Assembly: GCA_910585045.1 (NCBI GenBank)
Contig: CAJUCD010000005.1
Span: 1-64,000 of the forward strand
Direction of reading: 5' to 3'
DNA: 64,000 bases
Source of the DNA: an uncultured Bacilli bacterium
Lineage (GTDB): Bacteria; Bacillota_I; Bacilli_A; RF39; UBA660
The notes under the pieces were generated by a model that was not told the origin of the DNA, did not search any database, and saw only the letters and a list, made by a program, of their open reading frames with translations. Each line of letters starts with the position of its first letter. Position 1 is the stretch's first letter. The position numbers and the translations under genes are program-made. Of the stretch, positions 43,213 through 51,957 are shown in pieces.

Positions 43213-44365
43213 ATTTTAGCCCTGGATGTTGTCCAATTATATCTAAAAGAATAGCTGCCGTTTCTGGAATAATAGTTGCTTTTTCAAAGATGATTGTATC
43301 TTTCGGAATATTTACATAATTAGTAGTAGGAACAAAAGTACCATTAACTAAAATTACTTCCACAGCTTGGAATTCTTCTTCTTCACCTATAATAAAATAA
43401 TGACTAAATTTTGCTTGTTCTTTATCTGCACAAATTGTTACTATATCATGCATTTCAGGCTTTAAAGTTCTATTAAATGCTTCTATTAAAGCTATTTGGG
43501 AACTTTCTAGTTTAGATTGGTCTTGGCGGCATAAATAATGATAAATTTTACTTGCTAGAGCTCTAGGATTGGTTAAGCTCTTATCTGTTATAACTGATTT
43601 AATATAATCTTGTTTAAATGATATAGCACTGCCAGTAAAATAGTTAGGGTTATTTGGATTAGTATTAGTTAAACCAATACCAAATTTTTGACTGTTTGTT
43701 AATGCTATAGCATAAATTATATTATCTTCATTACATAAGACAAAGTATGGTTTAGCTGTAATATCAGTATTAGAGCTATTTTGACTAATAGCTTGTGAAC
43801 CATATTGTAAATCAACAATAGATCCACTTTTAATGCTTCCTCCCATCTTTATATATGCTTGATAATCTATTTTTTGGATACCTTTATTAACAGAAGCCTT
43901 AGCTTTAGCCAAAATGTTTTTTATTTTATCAGTTTTATCTTTATCTTCACCTGCTAAAATCATAGCTGTTTCTAAATTTTTAATAGCTAACTCATTATTA
44001 CCGCAAAAGAAATAAGCTTTGCCTAATAAAAAATAACCTAACCAATTATTATAATTTGGATCTTGGATAGCTTTTTCAAAATATTTAATTGATTCAAATT
44101 GATAGCCTCTACTTACTAGTGTTCTGCCAATATTAGCTAAAGTTATACAATTGGCTCCTCTATCATAGGCTTGCTCAAAAGACTCTAATGCTTGTGGAAT
44201 ATTATTAGTCTTTAACAAAGACACTCCATAATAATAAAATAATGCTGGATTAACTTCCATATTAGGTGTATTCAAAAATTGTTTTGAATATTTAATTACA
44301 TTTTCATAATCTTGAACTTCAAAAAATATTTTTATTGTATTAAATAAACGACCTGCTGCTCGCAT
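43211..44365 (-). CDS. Tetratricopeptide-repeat protein
   Basis: 384 residues. The first about 160 contain four or five TPR helices (VIKYSKQFL, FYYYGVSLLKTNNIPQALESFEQAYDRG, IKYFEKAIQDPNY, YFLLGKAYFFCGNNELAIKNLETA). The C-terminal about 200 residues form a separate beta-rich domain I do not recognise. No signal peptide. Start follows GGGGGAG. Likely a scaffold for protein contacts. Partner unknown. Confidence 0.8.
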   Translation of the reverse strand: MRAAGRLFNTIKIFFEVQDYENVIKYSKQFLNTPNMEVNPALFYYYGVSLLKTNNIPQALESFEQAYDRGANCITLANIGRTLVSRGYQFESIKYFEKAIQDPNYNNWLGYFLLGKAYFFCGNNELAIKNLETAMILAGEDKDKTDKIKNILAKAKASVNKGIQKIDYQAYIKMGGSIKSGSIVDLQYGSQAISQNSSNTDITAKPYFVLCNEDNIIYAIALTNSQKFGIGLTNTNPNNPNYFTGSAISFKQDYIKSVITDKSLTNPRALASKIYHYLCRQDQSKLESSQIALIEAFNRTLKPEMHDIVTICADKEQAKFSHYFIIGEEEEFQAVEVILVNGTFVPTTNYVNIPKDTIIFEKATIIPETAAILLDIIGQHPGLK

Positions 44366-44488
44366 TTAATCTCCCCCTTTTTTAATTAGATTATATATTA
44401 ACATATTTTAATGAAAATTGCAAATTTGGGCTATTCTTGAAAAATAATGGTATATATATTATAATACAGATGAAGTTGAGGGATTTTG

Positions 44489-45325
44489 ATGGAACGTTAT
44501 CAAGAAATTGAAAGAAGTATTATAAAAAGATTTCGAAAAGAAATTTGGTGCAAATTTACTAAAGCAATAAGAGATTATAAACTAATTGAAAATAAAGATA
44601 AAATAATGGTTTGTATGAGTGGTGGCAAAGATTCTTTTTTAATGGCTAAGTGTTTTCAAGAAATAAAGAGGCATGGTAAAATAGAATTTGAAGTATACTT
44701 TGTGGTAATGAATCCTGGTTATAATGAGGAAAATCTAAAGCAAATAAAAAAGAATGCTAAAATTTTAAATATTCCTATTGAAATATTTAATAGCAATATT
44801 TTTCTTTCAGTAGAAGTTATGAATGCTAAAAGCCCTTGTTATATGTGCGCTAGAATGAGACGTGGCCATTTATATAATAAAGCCCAAGAATTAGGATGTA
44901 ATAAAATTGCTTTAGGTCATCACTTTGATGATGTAATTGAAACAAATCTTTTAAGTATGTTATATGGCGCAGAAATAAAAACAATGATGCCAAAACTTTA
45001 TAGTGAAAACTTTGCTGGGTTAGAATTAATTAGACCAATGTATTTAATTAAAGAAAATGATATTAAACTATGGAGTAAATATAATGAGTTAACTTTTCTT
45101 AACTGTGCTTGTAAAATGACTTTAGAGTCTCAAATCGATGAAGATAAAAGTAAAAGAAAAGAAATTAAAAATTTAATTAATGATTTAAGAAAAGTTAATC
45201 CTTATATAGAGTATAATATTTTTAAAAGTATGGAAAATATTAATTTAACTCAAATTTTGGGATATAAGAAAAATCAAGATAAATATTATTTTTTAGATGA
45301 TTATGATAATAAAAAAGAAGTCTAG
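44489..45325 (+). CDS. TtcA/TtuA-family tRNA thiolation protein
   Basis: 278 residues with PP-loop MSGGKDSFLM for ATP activation, a CxxC pair (CYMCARMRRGHLYN) and a further Cys motif (LNCACKM), plus GHHFDDVIETNLL. These are the hallmarks of TtcA-like Fe-S enzymes that add sulfur to a tRNA base (C32 for TtcA). The ATG at 44489 is preferred over the TTG at 44486. Converges on the YlbL-like gene with a 4-base overlap. Confidence 0.85.
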   Translation: MERYQEIERSIIKRFRKEIWCKFTKAIRDYKLIENKDKIMVCMSGGKDSFLMAKCFQEIKRHGKIEFEVYFVVMNPGYNEENLKQIKKNAKILNIPIEIFNSNIFLSVEVMNAKSPCYMCARMRRGHLYNKAQELGCNKIALGHHFDDVIETNLLSMLYGAEIKTMMPKLYSENFAGLELIRPMYLIKENDIKLWSKYNELTFLNCACKMTLESQIDEDKSKRKEIKNLINDLRKVNPYIEYNIFKSMENINLTQILGYKKNQDKYYFLDDYDNKKEV

Positions 45326-46326
45326 CTTTTTAATTTTTCTAAGACTTCATCAAAGGTTTTAGCACTAATTATTTTTATATCATAGTCTTTTTCTTTGGCT
45401 ACTTTTACAGCTTCTTCATAATTTTCTACAGGACAAATGAATATATCTGCTTTATTTTTTACAGCGCCAATTAATTTATATTTAACACCGCCTATTTCGC
45501 CAACTTTGCCATCAACATCAATAGTTCCTGTTCCTACAATTTTTTTACCATTTGTAATATCTTCTTTAACTAATTTATTATAAATAGTAAGACTCATCAT
45601 AAGTCCTCCACTACTTCCCATTTCACTAGATTTAGATTTTATCTTCACTTCGGGGTCTAAATCATAATCATAAATATTGATGATACTTACTCCTATTTTT
45701 ATTCCATCGTCAGTATTGTATGTAGTAGCATAAGCTTCTGTTTCTTTATTATTACGAATTATTTTTAAAGTTAATTTTTCACCAGCTTTTTTAGAGCTAA
45801 CAATATTTTTTAAATCTTCTAAAGAACTTATTTTAGTATCATCAACACTTTTAATAGTATCCCCTATTTTTAAACTAGTTTTAGCTAATTCTGCTATATA
45901 ACTAACCTTGCTATTAGTATTAGTAATATTTATTTTTTTATTAGCTTTATTATAAGCATTAATAGTAGCATTATTAATAGATTCTTGTAAGTAAAGACGT
46001 TCTCTTTCCATCATGTCATTCATATCTTCGCCTTCAATAGTTATATCTTCTTTTTTAACTAAATCCCAATCAGGAATGATTTTAGATATTAAAACGAAAG
46101 GAATAGAACCTTTAACCATGGAAACATACGACATATTAAACGAACCCTTTACTTCTTCGCCATTTTCTATTTCGATGCGTTCATTTAAATTAACTGCTCC
46201 TCCTGGAGTATAGATAGAATATGGTAATTCTATTGTAAATACTAAATAAATAATAATTAAAACTAATATACCTTTGTAATTTTCTTTAATAAATTCTTTT
46301 ATTTTTCCATATATTTTAGTAAACAT
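45322..46326 (-). CDS. YlbL-like PDZ/Lon-type serine protease
   Basis: 334 residues: an N-terminal membrane anchor (about 18-36), a PDZ domain (about 150-215, LKIGDTIKSVDDTKI), then a Lon-type protease domain. The catalytic Ser is in SSGGLMMSL and the Lys in IGGVKYKLIGA. B. subtilis YlbL has the same architecture, and ylbJ is its neighbour there as here. It faces the outside of the membrane. Confidence 0.9.
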   Translation of the reverse strand: MFTKIYGKIKEFIKENYKGILVLIIIYLVFTIELPYSIYTPGGAVNLNERIEIENGEEVKGSFNMSYVSMVKGSIPFVLISKIIPDWDLVKKEDITIEGEDMNDMMERERLYLQESINNATINAYNKANKKINITNTNSKVSYIAELAKTSLKIGDTIKSVDDTKISSLEDLKNIVSSKKAGEKLTLKIIRNNKETEAYATTYNTDDGIKIGVSIINIYDYDLDPEVKIKSKSSEMGSSGGLMMSLTIYNKLVKEDITNGKKIVGTGTIDVDGKVGEIGGVKYKLIGAVKNKADIFICPVENYEEAVKVAKEKDYDIKIISAKTFDEVLEKLKS

Positions 46327-46367
46327 TTATTATCACCTAATAAATTATATCAAATTATGAGGCATTT

Positions 46368-47276
46368 ATGAAGAAAAATATTTTTAATTTTATATTTTGC
46401 ATTTTATCTATGATAGCAATTATTTTTATCTTTAAACATAATTTAGAAGTACAAAAAGTTATAATAGATGCAGTTAACTTATTTTTAAATAGAGTTTTTG
46501 TTTCACTATTTCCAATGTTTATTATAAATGATATATTAATTAGTCTTAATATCCCCTATTATTTTTATAAAATATTTAATGGCATATTTAGAAAAGCTTT
46601 TAAAACTAGTGGTATTTGCGCTTATGTATTTATAATGAGTTTAATTAGCGGAACTCCTAGTAATGCTTATATATTAAAGAATTTAGTTTCAGATAATAAG
46701 CTTAGTGTTCGGGAAGCTAATCATTATCTATATTTTACTTACTTTTCTAATCCCTTGTTTTTAATGACAATGTTAACTCAAATATTTGCCACTAAAATAG
46801 CAATAAAAATAATTCTTATACATTATTGTTCTAACTTAATAATTGGTTTAGCATTAAGAAAAAAAGCACCAAATATGGGAAATAGTCAAATTTCTTTTAA
46901 AGCTGATAATATAACCTCTACGTTAATTAAAAGTATCAATAGAAGTATTAGTACTTTATTAATGATACTAGGAACAATAGTTTTTTATATGCTTATAACT
47001 TATATTTTTACTAATTATCTTCCTTGTGATTATTTTATAAAAACTATTTTGGCAGGTTTATTAGAAATTACAAATGGACTTAATATGCTTAAAAATTTAA
47101 CTATTTTAAACGAAATAAAAGAAATTATAGCTGTAATAATAATTTCTTTTGGAGGACTTAGTATTAATACACAAATTAAAGCTATTTTAGAAGATACAGA
47201 TTTAAATTATAAATATTTTTTTAACGGAAGACTTATGCAAGCACTAATTAGTTTTATCTTGATAATTATTTTTTAG
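46368..47276 (+). CDS. YlbJ-like nucleoside-recognition (Gate) membrane protein
   Basis: 302 residues with about eight hydrophobic segments. The start resembles YlbJ (FKHNLEVQKVIIDAVNLFLNRVFVSLFPMFIINDIL), with the GTPSNAYILKNL block after it. In B. subtilis, ylbJ is a sporulation gene adjacent to ylbL. Here it is divergent from the YlbL-like gene, and the close pairing supports the call. It converges on a pseudopilin gene with an 11-base overlap. Confidence 0.8.
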   Translation: MKKNIFNFIFCILSMIAIIFIFKHNLEVQKVIIDAVNLFLNRVFVSLFPMFIINDILISLNIPYYFYKIFNGIFRKAFKTSGICAYVFIMSLISGTPSNAYILKNLVSDNKLSVREANHYLYFTYFSNPLFLMTMLTQIFATKIAIKIILIHYCSNLIIGLALRKKAPNMGNSQISFKADNITSTLIKSINRSISTLLMILGTIVFYMLITYIFTNYLPCDYFIKTILAGLLEITNGLNMLKNLTILNEIKEIIAVIIISFGGLSINTQIKAILEDTDLNYKYFFNGRLMQALISFILIIIF

Positions 47277-47784
47277 AACAGTTATATTGGTTTGGATAAT
47301 CATTATTATCTTTTTCTGCTCCTAAAAATGTAAGAATAATATCATCATCAGAAGTTGTATTTTCACCATTTATTAAAACTGGAATATTAAGTTGTACCAA
47401 ATACTTATTTGAGATAGTTTTATATTTATAAATTGGGCATACTTCATAAGTAGCATTTTTGCTTTCTAACTTATGTTTTATATTATTGTAAGTAAGACTT
47501 TCTTGATTAATAATTAATTCTTTATTAGTATTTTCATAAAAAAATTTAATGGTTGTAGAGTTATTATTTTCTATAATATCTAAACCTATTAGATGCATCT
47601 TTAAAAAATCACTTTCAATTTCTTTTATTATTTCTGTTCTTGCTATTTCATCATTACTGGCATATTTATTGCTTTCTTCAATATTTTTAAATGACAAAGA
47701 TGCTCTAATTAGAAGTAAGACAATTATAGAAATAATAGATATGCTAAGCAATAATTCAATGATAGTTATCCCTTTTTTATTCAT
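47266..47784 (-). CDS. Type IV pilin-like protein (pseudopilin), ComGF/G-like
   Basis: 172 residues. N-terminus KKGITIIELLLSISIISIIVLLL is a prepilin signal: G then hydrophobic helix with Glu at +5. Cleavage by the prepilin peptidase at 18.8 kb is expected. The C-terminal domain has a CPIYKYK Cys and ends near QYNCSKK. Its ATG overlaps the stop of the upstream pseudopilin (ATGA), so the two are coupled. Confidence 0.85.
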   Translation of the reverse strand: MNKKGITIIELLLSISIISIIVLLLIRASLSFKNIEESNKYASNDEIARTEIIKEIESDFLKMHLIGLDIIENNNSTTIKFFYENTNKELIINQESLTYNNIKHKLESKNATYEVCPIYKYKTISNKYLVQLNIPVLINGENTTSDDDIILTFLGAEKDNNDYPNQYNCSKK

Positions 47785-48239
47785 GGAGCCACCTCCAAAT
47801 CTAAAGATGCATAAGCATAAGTTTCGTGATTTTTATATTCTGTAATAAAACGATAAGCGTATTTCTTATTATAAGATAGGCTTTTTAAATATTTATTTAA
47901 TGCAGGATTATATTTGTTTTCATCAATCTCTTTAAGATTATATTTAGCTAGATACATTTTATTAATATTTAATTCTTCTATGATATCTTGACATCCTTCA
48001 ATATTAATTTTGTCACAAGTAAGTTCTGTAATATCTGATGATAATAGCTCATCATAATTCTTTATCTGTAAGTATTCGTTTAAAAAAAATGTCTTATAAA
48101 TATTGGGAGTATCATCATATAATATATTTTGCTGATTACTTGTAGCAAGATTAAAAAATGTGTTATAAAAAAGAAGTAAGGCTACAGATAAAAAAGTTAT
48201 AGCTATTAGAGTTTCTAATAAAGTAAAACCTTTATGCAT
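47781..48239 (-). CDS. Type IV pilin-like protein (pseudopilin)
   Basis: 152 residues. HKGFTLLETLIAITFLSVALLLF is a canonical prepilin N-terminus with cleavage after Gly and Glu5. The later CDKINIEGCQD hints at a disulfide. First gene of a two-gene pseudopilin unit, suggesting a competence or secretion pseudopilus together with the PilC/PilD pair at 18.8-20.9 kb. Start follows TAGGTGATAAT. Confidence 0.85.
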   Translation of the reverse strand: MHKGFTLLETLIAITFLSVALLLFYNTFFNLATSNQQNILYDDTPNIYKTFFLNEYLQIKNYDELLSSDITELTCDKINIEGCQDIIEELNINKMYLAKYNLKEIDENKYNPALNKYLKSLSYNKKYAYRFITEYKNHETYAYASLDLEVAP

Positions 48240-48292
48240 ATTATCACCTACTATCTTAATTATATAAAATATTTAACGTTAAATCAAGCTAA

Positions 48293-48558
48293 GAAAAATA
48301 CTGTTATAGTTTTAAATACAAGACTTAAAAACATCAGTATTTATATATTAAGCTTAAAAGCTAATGATTAATCTTGTATCCTAGTTCTACTATACTTTGC
48401 CATAACTTAGTATATAAGTTTAAAAGGATATTGGCGCACACCATATGTATTATGAGTATAACCAAAAGTATTGATATAGCCATCTGAATCCATAAATAAT
48501 ACCCAAGCAGTAGTACCACTCCACCTGTATGGAGACATAATAATGTTTTATATTAATC
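48293..48558 (-). ncRNA. DGR-like cassette, copy 1 (diverged)
   Basis: A possible transcript from a TATAAT box (48565-48570, weak -35), directly after the lipoprotein gene at 48578. The core (48436-48538) reads MSPYRW, then VLFMDSDGYI, then YGVR. A one-base loss after GTGCGCC shifts the frame relative to the other copies. The 3' module is followed by a hairpin closed by AATACTG/CAGTATT (48297-48303 with 48335-48341) and T-run. The most AT-rich and oldest-looking copy. It may be a decayed member. Confidence 0.45.
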
Positions 48559-48577
48559 ATTTATATTATAACATTAT

Positions 48578-49234
48578 TTATTTAATTAATTGAAATTTAG
48601 TAAAAATATATTCATTATTTATTTTTTCAAATGTGTATTCATAAGTGCTAGCATTATTTAAATAATTATCAATATCAATTTCTTCAGGCTTTTTATTAAT
48701 GTTTTTAGCAATAATTTTTTTATCAATTACATTATTATAAATAGTAATATTATTAGAAGTATCAAGATAAAGGGATTTTTCATAAATTTTTATAATGTTA
48801 TCATTTGAAGTAGCTTTAGTTATTTTACGCAAGTATTTATGAAAATAGTCGCCATCACATCCATTTATTAATATATATTCTTCTTTATCTTTGTTATATT
48901 TAAAGCCACAATAATTATCAGCTAGAAGATAAAAATCTTGATGGGCAAATGAAGTTTTAGGTCCAAAAATTTTAATTATACTTTCTTCAATACTTTCTTT
49001 AGAAATAACTTCTATTGATTTATTGTCATTAAGATAATTTTTTGCTGCAGTAGCTAAAATATATGAATTATGAAACCGACCTGAATTTTCATATAATTTT
49101 GTTAAAATAGATGCATCTTCACTCGGAGTTGCTTTTTGATATAATTCCTTCACTAAAGGAGAATTTAGATCTAAATTTTTACTACAACCACATAAACCTA
49201 TACACATTATAAATATAAATATTAGTTTCTTCAT
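48578..49234 (-). CDS. Lipoprotein of unknown function
   Basis: 218 residues with lipobox LCGC (Cys near 17). The rest is extracytoplasmic, mixed alpha/beta with paired Cys (NYCGFKY, LINGCDG). No family recognised. Start after AATAGGTGAG. Its last bases hold the upstream promoter region of cassette copy 1. Confidence 0.75.
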   Translation of the reverse strand: MKKLIFIFIMCIGLCGCSKNLDLNSPLVKELYQKATPSEDASILTKLYENSGRFHNSYILATAAKNYLNDNKSIEVISKESIEESIIKIFGPKTSFAHQDFYLLADNYCGFKYNKDKEEYILINGCDGDYFHKYLRKITKATSNDNIIKIYEKSLYLDTSNNITIYNNVIDKKIIAKNINKKPEEIDIDNYLNNASTYEYTFEKINNEYIFTKFQLIK

Positions 49235-49317
49235 TTTTGACTCACCTATTTTCAGTATACTATTTATGTTTATTCAAGTAAATATTAAGTTTACTCGCTT
49301 ATGTAAAATAGGCAATA

Positions 49318-49588
49318 AAAAAATACTGTTATAATTTTACATGCAAGATATAAAATATCAGTATTTATGTGTTTAGGCATAAGCCAAAGATTAATCTTGT
49401 ATCCTAATTCTACTATACTTTGCCATAACTTAGTATATGAGTTAAAAAGGATATTGGGCGCACACCAGGGTTAGTCCAGTTCACGTTGTTGTTGTTGAGG
49501 TAGCCATTCGAAGCCACATAGAACACGTTAGCGTTACCACCGTTCCAATAGTTCGGAGACATGCCGCAAAAAAGTTGCAGATTAACCT
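49318..49588 (-). ncRNA. DGR-like cassette, copy 2 (asparagine-rich core)
   Basis: Promoter TTGATA (49618-49623)-17-TATAAT (49595-49600). A short hairpin CTGCAA/TTGCGG precedes an ATG at 49562. The core translates as MSPNYWNGGNANVFYV..., with 11 Asn codons, nearly all AAC, and ends GVRPIS. AAC-rich template-like codons are the hallmark of DGR template repeats. The following about 110 bases are conserved with the other copies and end in a long hairpin (AATACTG/CAGTATT, 49322-49375) and T-run. No gene for a full protein exists here. The copy closest to a template. Confidence 0.55.
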
Positions 49589-50085
49589 ATTAAAATTATA
49601 TATTATCATTTAATTTTTATCAAGATAATTTAAAATATTTCTAAACCTTACCATCTTAAATAATACTGTTTGATACTTTCAAAGCCGTAATCATAAGTTA
49701 CTTACTTATTCTAAATTCATAAGCCATCCTATTTTATATTATACCATAAATTTAAGTTAATAAAAAGATACTGTAATAGCTTTATATACTTTGATATATA
49801 GCATCAGTATCAATTATTTAGGCATAACCAAAGATTAATCTTGTATCCTAATTCTACTATACTTTGTCGTAACTTAGTATGTGAGTTAAAAAGGATATTG
49901 GGCGCACACCAATTGTGTTGTTCACGTTGTTGCCGCCGAGGTAGCCACTCGATTGCACATAGAACACGACAGCGTTAGTGCCGTTCCACCAGTTCGGAGA
50001 CATGCCGCAAAAAGTTGCAGATTAACCTATCAAAATTATATATTATCATTTATTATTTATCAAGATAATTTAAAATATTTCTAAA
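49322..50085 (-). repeat. Tandem duplication of the cassette including the phosphatase gene end
   Basis: Copies 2 and 3 are offset by about 440 bases. The duplicated unit extends past the promoter into the final codons of the metallophosphatase gene: the bases encoding LEIF-stop occur at both 50070 and about 49630. The core is one codon longer in copy 2. So one copy arose by duplication of the other along with the neighbouring gene end. Confidence 0.75.
49763..50028 (-). ncRNA. DGR-like cassette, copy 3
   Basis: Promoter TTGATA (50058-50063)-17-TATAAT (50035-50040), directly after the metallophosphatase stop. The same 5' hairpin, then a core from the ATG at 50003 reading MSPNWWNGTNAVVFYV... 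GVRPIS. Compared with copy 2, about 15 of 21 base changes involve an adenine in one copy (AAC to GGC, AAC to GTC and similar). The 3' hairpin GATACTG/CAGTATC (49767-49773 with 49805-49811) has changed bases but kept pairing. Confidence 0.55.
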
Positions 50086-50897
50086 TTATTTTGAGCCATA
50101 TATTCTATAAATCTTTGATGCCATAAAAAATCACAATCTTCATCTGTTGTCGTTTTAGTTAAATACTTAATGAAATCAAAACCATAGTCAGTTCCATCTT
50201 TTAGAGTATGCAAAATCAAATTACACCATTCAGGACTAAATTTATAATAATCACTACTTAAATAATAATCTTTAATACTTTCAAAATTATATTGATAATT
50301 AATAGATTCATAACTAACGTTTTTATTATCGATAGTTAAGATGCCATATACACTTTTTGATAAACCACTATAAAGACTTAAAGCTCCGCTATTGATGAAA
50401 ATTTTATTTTTATATTTTTTATAAAATTTTTTATGAGTATGAGCGAATAAATAAACGTCGGCAGGAAAATCTTTAATTATCTTATTAAAAAAATGTTTGC
50501 TATCTTTATAAATTAAGTCTCTAACATTATAGGGGCTACCATGGGATATGCATATACTTAATCCCTCAACTTTAATAGTTTTGGTTATTGGTAAGGTTTT
50601 TAAATATTCTAAACTATTGGAAGTTAAAGAATTATAAGCAAAAACCATACTAGTCCATCTATCTTTATTTTGCCAAATATGCTGATCGTTATTAAGAGAA
50701 ATTTCGCGATTGCCAGCTATGACTGTAGCAGGTAAAGTTCGAATTGTATTGACTATTTTTTCGTTATCAAAACCATCTGTTAAAAAATCTCCACATATAA
50801 TGTAATGGTCAATATTTTTTATTTTTAAGTCTTTTAATACTTGGTCTAAAACTGGATAATTACAATGAATATCATTTAAAATTGCTATTTTTTTCAT
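50070..50897 (-). CDS. Calcineurin-like metallophosphoesterase
   Basis: 275 residues with metal-ligand motifs LNDIHCN, CGDFLTDG, GNRE, SHGSP and FAHTHKKF. The order and spacing fit the metallophosphatase superfamily (YfcE/bis-PNP-like). It might cleave a cyclic nucleotide, dinucleotide or phosphodiester. The C-terminal about 70 residues are an unrecognised extension. Its stop codon lies a few bases before the promoter of cassette copy 3. Confidence 0.85.
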   Translation of the reverse strand: MKKIAILNDIHCNYPVLDQVLKDLKIKNIDHYIICGDFLTDGFDNEKIVNTIRTLPATVIAGNREISLNNDQHIWQNKDRWTSMVFAYNSLTSNSLEYLKTLPITKTIKVEGLSICISHGSPYNVRDLIYKDSKHFFNKIIKDFPADVYLFAHTHKKFYKKYKNKIFINSGALSLYSGLSKSVYGILTIDNKNVSYESINYQYNFESIKDYYLSSDYYKFSPEWCNLILHTLKDGTDYGFDFIKYLTKTTTDEDCDFLWHQRFIEYMAQNNLEIF

Positions 50898-50955
50898 TCT
50901 ATTTTCTCCTAATTATTTATTAATTTATTTTTTATTATAACATAAATTAGAGTTT

Positions 50956-50984
50956 TTGCAAAATTGCATAAGTCATGTTATAAT
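50956..50984 (+). promoter_or_regulatory. Promoter of trmB
   Basis: TTGCAA (50956-50961), 17 bases, TATAAT (50979-50984). A start near 50991 excludes the longer upstream reading frame and fixes the trmB ATG at 51003. Confidence 0.7.
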
Positions 50985-51002
50985 AAAGAAGGAAGTGATA
51001 TT

Positions 51003-51641
51003 ATGCGTTATAATGTAGTGAAAGATGCTGATAAAATAATAAGCAAAAGTAATTATTTAGTAGATAATCCTGAAAATTATAAGAATAAATGGAGCGATTT
51101 TTTTCAAAATAAAAATCCTATTCATATAGAACTAGGAATGGGACGAGGAGATTTTATTATTAATATGGCTAAAGCTCATCCTAATATTAATTATATTGGA
51201 ATTGAATTATATGCAAGTCAAATGGTAATGGCGGTAGATAGATTAAAATCTCTTAATTTGCCTAATTTAAAATTAATTAATATGGATGCTCATGATTTGG
51301 ATAAAATATTTGGGAAAGAAATTGATACTATTTATTTAACTTTTTCAGAGCCTTGGCCTAAGAAACAAGATGAAAAAAAGAGATTTACTCATGAATCTTA
51401 TTTAAGACTATATGATAAAATTTTTAAAAGAGATAAACATATTATTTTGAAAACAGATAATAAAGGTCTATTTGCTTATTCTTTAGAGAGTTTATCACAA
51501 TATTGGTATTCTTTTGAAAGAGTAAGCCTGGATTTACATCATAGTGAGATTCCAATTGAGAATATTATGACTGACTTCGAGAAACAATATTTTAAAGAAG
51601 GACGCCCTATTTATTATGTAGATGCAAAATTTATAAAATAA
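51003..51641 (+). CDS. trmB: tRNA (guanine-N7-)-methyltransferase
   Basis: Makes m7G46 in tRNA. 212 residues with SAM motif IELGMGRGDFIINMA, IGIELYASQMVMA, the family block TFSEPWPKKQDEKKRFTHESYL, and the C-terminal FEKQYFKEGRPIYY. Normal length. The start is chosen from the GGAAGTGAT ribosome site and promoter position. Confidence 0.95.
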   Translation: MRYNVVKDADKIISKSNYLVDNPENYKNKWSDFFQNKNPIHIELGMGRGDFIINMAKAHPNINYIGIELYASQMVMAVDRLKSLNLPNLKLINMDAHDLDKIFGKEIDTIYLTFSEPWPKKQDEKKRFTHESYLRLYDKIFKRDKHIILKTDNKGLFAYSLESLSQYWYSFERVSLDLHHSEIPIENIMTDFEKQYFKEGRPIYYVDAKFIK

Positions 51642-51665
51642 ACTAAGCTTTGACTTAGTTTTTTA
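51641..51665 (+). terminator. Terminator of trmB
   Basis: AACTAAG (51641-51647) pairs with CTTAGTT (51654-51660), then T-run. Confidence 0.75.
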
Positions 51666-51896
51666 ATTGTTATTTTTATAATCATCTACAATCTTTTTTA
51701 GTTTTGCTTCTAAATTATCTGATGGAATTTTATTGCTAGAGTCAATTACATATGGCTGTTGTTTTTCATTTTCATTATCAATAAATATATCTTTTAGAGT
51801 TGTCTTTATAGTATTTTGAGTTTCGTTAGCAACACTTTTTACTATATCGGTACTTTTAGTTATAACATTTTTTATCATTGTATTTATTGAAGCCAT
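51663..51896 (-). CDS. Small helical protein (77 aa) of unknown function
   Basis: 77 residues, mostly helical and amphipathic with many Asn/Lys, no signal or membrane segment. The middle stretch (VKSVANETQNTIKTTLKDIF) looks like a coiled helix. AGGTGAT lies before the ATG. No family recognised. Downstream of rpmA but with its own ribosome site. Confidence 0.6.
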   Translation of the reverse strand: MASINTMIKNVITKSTDIVKSVANETQNTIKTTLKDIFIDNENEKQQPYVIDSSNKIPSDNLEAKLKKIVDDYKNNN

Positions 51897-51957
51897 TTAA
51901 TATCACCTATTATAATTATAACATAAACTTTAAATTTTTCGATAAAAAAAGCATTTA

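Noticed and set aside
49318..50028. Cassettes 2 and 3 as ordinary small protein genes starting at MSP
   Set aside because: No ribosome site before the ATG. Instead a GC-rich hairpin abuts it, and the reading frame after GVRP runs into unrelated sequence. A broken-gene origin remains possible.
48240..50069. CRISPR array
   Set aside because: Repeats are long, few and not regularly spaced with unique spacers. No cas genes in the window.
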